Of a stretch of DNA of 9,003 nt, positions 5,978 through 9,003 are shown one piece after another; within the stretch, counting starts at the first letter, position 1; each line of letters opens with the position of its first letter. A program made the translations under genes and the position numbers. The notes below the pieces were generated by a model. The model made no database searches. It worked only from the letters and a program-made list of their open reading frames with translations, and was not told the DNA's origin. Source of the DNA: Balneolales bacterium (GTDB lineage: Bacteria; Bacteroidota; Rhodothermia; Balneolales; Natronogracilivirgulaceae); contig SLLW01000258.1 in NCBI GenBank assembly GCA_007133875.1, positions 1 to 9,003 of the forward strand, in the 5' to 3' direction.

Positions 5978-7387
5978 TTGGATATTCCATTATCGCTTCA
6001 GGCATTCATTTTCTCGAATCGGTTCTGGGCCTCAGCCGAAGGCAGCACCTTTGAAACTCTGTTGGCTAACCCGATCGATTTTGTCGTCCTGATCCTGGTT
6101 ATTGTTCTCGGCCTGCTTTTCTCTGCGTTCTTCTCCGGAGCGGAGGTAGCTTTTTTCTCTCTGGACAAAAAGGTGGATCATGAGACCATAGAGGAGGCGA
6201 AAAAGGATCCGGCGCTTGCACGTGTTCTGCATATGCTGGAGCGTCCCCGCCAACTGTTAGCAACGGTGCTGATCGGCAATACCTTTGCCAATGTCATAAC
6301 CGCAGTCGGAGCAGCGGTAGTTACGGGCAGAATGGTTGCAATGCTTGGCCTTCCCCAGTTGCTTGTCTTTTCCATCGAGATTGTCATATTGACCTTCGTG
6401 ATTGTGATTCTGGCGGAAATCACTCCGAAACTGCTGGCCCTCAACAAACCTCTGGCCGTATCGCGGAAACTCAGCTGGCTGCTGTATTTCTTTTTTGTAA
6501 TTCTTGCCCCATTTGCCAGCCTGATATCGCAGGGCACCCGGTTTTTGGAAAAAAGCATTCCACGTCCATCCGATTCCATCTCCTCCGATGATCTTAAAAC
6601 AATTGCCGAGGTGGGGGAACTTCATGGTTCCATTCATGGAGATGAACGCGAAATCATTGAAAATGTCATTGAGTTTGGCAATACCTATGTGCGGGAAATA
6701 ATGACCTCACGGGTCAATATTTCAGCAATCAATACGGAGAATACCCTTCGGGAAGTGTTGGATATGATTCGTGAAAAAGGTATCTCCAGATTGCCTCTGT
6801 ATGAAAACGATCTGGATAATATCATTGGCATTATCCACTCCAAAGACCTGTTGCCATATATCAATTCTGTGCTTGGCGAAACAACCATAAACTGGAAAAC
6901 ACTGGCCCGGAAAGCCCTCTTTATACCGACTACAAAAAAACTGGATGATCTGTTGCGTGATTTTCAGCAACAGAAAACACACATTGCAATAGTGGTAGAT
7001 GAGTACGGTGGTACGGAAGGGGTCATTACACTGGATGATGTACTGGAAGAGATCATTGGTGAAATCACCGATGAGTATACCGAACCGGTTGAACTTTACA
7101 CGAGAAATAAATCAGGAAACTACCTTTTTGATGCCAAAATCGACCTCGACGATATGGCCGATATACTCTCCATGGACCTGACCACCGATGAGGATGAGTA
7201 TGAGACTCTGGGAGGTTTGATTTACTATCTGCTGGAGCGTATTCCCGAAGAGGGAGAGACCATGGAGTTTAAAGGCCTGCTTCTGAAAGTAAATAAAATG
7301 GATAATAACCGGCTTCTAAAAGTGGAGGTGAAAATCCTCGATAAACCTGATTCAGAGACCAAACAAACAGACTCTCCGTCAAACTAA
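5978..7387 (+). CDS. GldE/CorC-like CNNM-CBS membrane protein
   Basis: This 469-residue protein belongs to the HlyC/CorC (CNNM) family, linked to divalent cation efflux in some members and, as GldE, to gliding in Bacteroidota. Residues about 33-186 form the membrane domain with four hydrophobic segments and the family signatures G54-A-E-V-A-F-F-S-L, G100-N-T-F-A-N and E147-I-T-P-K. Two CBS domains follow at about 238-293 and 312-366, and a CorC_HlyC domain at about 380-453. Position after ssb matches the ssb-gldE order known in Flavobacterium, but purB follows instead of gldD. The start is uncertain: the frame is open only from 5936, the only usual start codon ahead of the membrane domain apart from internal ones is TTG 5978, and no Shine-Dalgarno site is visible. 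The reading MDIPLS is plausible, and the length suits the family. The family call is firm; the GldE subtype is inferred from position. Confidence 0.92.
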   Translation: MDIPLSLQAFIFSNRFWASAEGSTFETLLANPIDFVVLILVIVLGLLFSAFFSGAEVAFFSLDKKVDHETIEEAKKDPALARVLHMLERPRQLLATVLIGNTFANVITAVGAAVVTGRMVAMLGLPQLLVFSIEIVILTFVIVILAEITPKLLALNKPLAVSRKLSWLLYFFFVILAPFASLISQGTRFLEKSIPRPSDSISSDDLKTIAEVGELHGSIHGDEREIIENVIEFGNTYVREIMTSRVNISAINTENTLREVLDMIREKGISRLPLYENDLDNIIGIIHSKDLLPYINSVLGETTINWKTLARKALFIPTTKKLDDLLRDFQQQKTHIAIVVDEYGGTEGVITLDDVLEEIIGEITDEYTEPVELYTRNKSGNYLFDAKIDLDDMADILSMDLTTDEDEYETLGGLIYYLLERIPEEGETMEFKGLLLKVNKMDNNRLLKVEVKILDKPDSETKQTDSPSN

Positions 7388-7407
7388 CAGGACTGTAACA
7401 GATAATT

Positions 7408-8700
7408 ATGATAGACCGATATTCACGAAAAGAAATGGCGTCCGTATGGACTGAGGAGCAACAGTTTCAATCCTGGCTGGAAGTGGAGCTGGCAGCCTGT
7501 AAAGCATGGAGCCGTTTGGGGGTCATTCCGGAAGATGATGTCAAAAAACTTTACGAAAATTCTACATTTGATGTAGATCGCATTCATGAAATTGAAGAAC
7601 AGACACGTCATGATGTAGTGGCATTTACCCGGTCCGTTTCAGAATCACTTGGTGAGGAAAAAAAATGGGTCCATTACGGATTGACATCGACGGATGTTGT
7701 TGATACAGCTCTTGGTGTCCGTTTGAAAAAATCGAATGGAATCATTCGTGATGGCCTGAACCATTTTCTGTCGGTCCTGGCTGCTAAAGCCAATGAGCAC
7801 AAATATACGGTAATGATGGGCCGCACACACGGAGTGCATGCCGAACCAACAACCTTCGGTCTGAAATGCGCTCTTTGGCACAACGAAATGAAAAGAAACC
7901 TTGAACGTTTTGAGCATGCCGCTTCGGATGTGGAGTTTGGGAAACTGTCCGGTGCCGTTGGAACTTTTGCCAATATTCCGCCGGAAGTGGAAGCCCATAC
8001 CTGTGAAATACTCGGATTGCAGCCCGCGCCGGTCTCAACACAAACCCTTCAGCGGGACCGTCATGCACACTATATCTCCACACTTGCCCTGGTAGGCGCC
8101 ACGATGGAGAAAATTGCGGTGGAAATCAGGCATCTTCAGAAAACCGAAACCCGTGAAGTTGAAGAGCAGTTTCGGAAAGGGCAGAAAGGTTCCTCTGCAA
8201 TGCCGCACAAACGAAATCCGGTCAGCTCCGAAAATATTTCAGGTTGTGCCCGGGTCCTTCGCGGTTATATGGTCACCGCATTCGAAAATATCCCGCTATG
8301 GCACGAGCGTGACATATCCCACTCTGCCGCTGAGCGGATCATCATTCCGGATGCGCTCATCCTGCTGGATTACATGTTGAACCGGTTTGCCGGAGTCGTG
8401 GAGAACCTGGTCGTCTATCCGGAAAATATGTTGGCAAATATCGATAAGACACACGGTATCATTTTCTCTCAACGGCTGCTGCTGATGTTGATTGAGAAAG
8501 GCCTGTCCCGGGAAGATGCCTATGATCTGGTGCAGCCTCTGGCCATGAAAGCGTGGGAAGAGAAAATTCCGTTCCGTGGACTCGTTGACAATAACAAACG
8601 TATCTCAGGTTATTTAAGCTCCGCAGATATCGATGAAGCATTCGACCTGGCACACCACACAAGAAATGTGGATGCTATTTTCAAGAGAGCAGGTTTGTAG
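7408..8700 (+). CDS. purB: Adenylosuccinate lyase PurB
   Basis: PurB is a cytosolic homotetramer that catalyses two fumarate-releasing steps of purine synthesis: SAICAR to AICAR, and adenylosuccinate to AMP. The 430-residue product has the full length of the short, B. subtilis-like type. Visible motifs are R67-H68-D-V-V-A-F, H89-Y-G-L-T-S-T-D, G138-R-T-H141-G (catalytic His) and the superfamily signature G261[10 protein letters not shown], with the catalytic serine in the 262-263 pair. It begins 20 bases after the gldE-like gene, so the two are probably co-transcribed. AGGA at 7389-7392 is 15 bases before the ATG, too far for a good ribosome site. The last 20 bases overlap the end of the oppositely oriented ligase gene. 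Confidence 0.97.
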   Translation: MIDRYSRKEMASVWTEEQQFQSWLEVELAACKAWSRLGVIPEDDVKKLYENSTFDVDRIHEIEEQTRHDVVAFTRSVSESLGEEKKWVHYGLTSTDVVDTALGVRLKKSNGIIRDGLNHFLSVLAAKANEHKYTVMMGRTHGVHAEPTTFGLKCALWHNEMKRNLERFEHAASDVEFGKLSGAVGTFANIPPEVEAHTCEILGLQPAPVSTQTLQRDRHAHYISTLALVGATMEKIAVEIRHLQKTETREVEEQFRKGQKGSSAMPHKRNPVSSENISGCARVLRGYMVTAFENIPLWHERDISHSAAERIIIPDALILLDYMLNRFAGVVENLVVYPENMLANIDKTHGIIFSQRLLLMLIEKGLSREDAYDLVQPLAMKAWEEKIPFRGLVDNNKRISGYLSSADIDEAFDLAHHTRNVDAIFKRAGL

Positions 8701-9003
8701 CCATTTCAAGCAGCTCCTTGCGCCTTATTTTGCCGAGCTCGGTTCGGGGAATCTCATTCACAGCGATGATCTCTTTTGGGATCTGGTAACCGGGAAGACG
8801 GGTTGACAGGAACTCCCGCAGGCTTTTTGACCCCATACGGGGTTCCTGGTGCGCTGTAACCACCAGCGCTACCAGCTTTTGCCCCCACTCAGCATCGGGC
8901 ACTCCGGTGACCCCAACATCATCAATACCACTGATCTTAAGCAGTTCTGACTCCACTTCGGAGGCGCTCACATTTTGACCGCCAGTGATGATGATATCGG
9001 TTC
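8681..9003 (-). CDS. AMP-forming acyl-CoA synthetase, C-terminal part, possibly MenE
   Basis: Only the last 106 residues are in the window; the gene continues past the right edge. The frame stays open to base 9003, upstream of an internal GTG at 8971 that should not be taken as the start. The visible piece begins with [11 protein letters not shown] and then the S-x-E-V-E hinge of the ANL superfamily (A8 region). P85-R-T-E-L-G-K91 near the end is the A10 motif, whose lysine catalyses adenylation. The family activates a carboxylate with ATP and joins it to CoA. The D-A-E-W-G-Q stretch (36-41) resembles MenE, which makes o-succinylbenzoyl-CoA for menaquinone, but the substrate-binding part is missing. 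The ligase family is firm; MenE is a guess. It converges with purB. Confidence 0.88.
   Translation of the reverse strand, partial: TDIIITGGQNVSASEVESELLKISGIDDVGVTGVPDAEWGQKLVALVVTAHQEPRMGSKSLREFLSTRLPGYQIPKEIIAVNEIPRTELGKIRRKELLEMATNLLS

Noticed and set aside
8681..8971. Complete 96-residue gene starting at GTG 8971
   Set aside because: The same frame continues upstream to the window edge and encodes the conserved [10 protein letters not shown] segment, so the gene is larger and cut by the window, not a small protein.

Overview
The window is ordinary chromosomal DNA of moderate GC, densely coding, with seven confident genes (five of them of readily recognised function plus one recognised membrane family) and an eighth gene cut by the right edge. 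The gene set and order fit Bacteroidota or a close relative such as the Balneolales. The best hints are ssb followed by a GldE-like CNNM/CBS membrane protein, a Tat-exported PhoA-family phosphatase with a possible lipobox, and the absence of a clear Shine-Dalgarno site in front of several genes. The taxonomic call is inference, because no rRNA or other marker is present. I see no mobile element, tRNA, rRNA, CRISPR array or phage gene.

Left block, + strand (164-2243): a membrane protein of unassigned function is followed after 13 bases by queG (epoxyqueuosine reductase, last step of queuosine tRNA modification). The first gene has a clear voltage-sensor-like membrane domain, no recognisable pore, and a roughly 200-residue cytoplasmic helical tail. 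It is the most unusual item here. A perfect hairpin lies just before it at 25-51.

Middle block: a Tat-targeted alkaline phosphatase on the - strand (2379-3830) converges on queG and diverges from htpX (4148-5011, membrane zinc protease with a near-perfect Shine-Dalgarno site). The 317-base divergent spacer should hold both promoters. The phosphatase has Gly in place of the usual Asp next to its nucleophilic serine.

Right block, + strand (5254-8700): ssb, then a 274-base structured spacer, then a GldE/CorC-like CNNM-CBS protein with an apparent TTG start, then purB (adenylosuccinate lyase) only 20 bases downstream. A 15-bp perfect palindrome lies upstream of ssb. The purB end overlaps by 20 bases, tail to tail, the end of an acyl-CoA synthetase gene (possibly menE) that runs off the right edge on the - strand.

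No complete new multi-gene system is evident. The points worth follow-up are the pore-less voltage-sensor-like protein, the altered phosphatase active site, the ssb-gldE spacer, and the palindrome before ssb.
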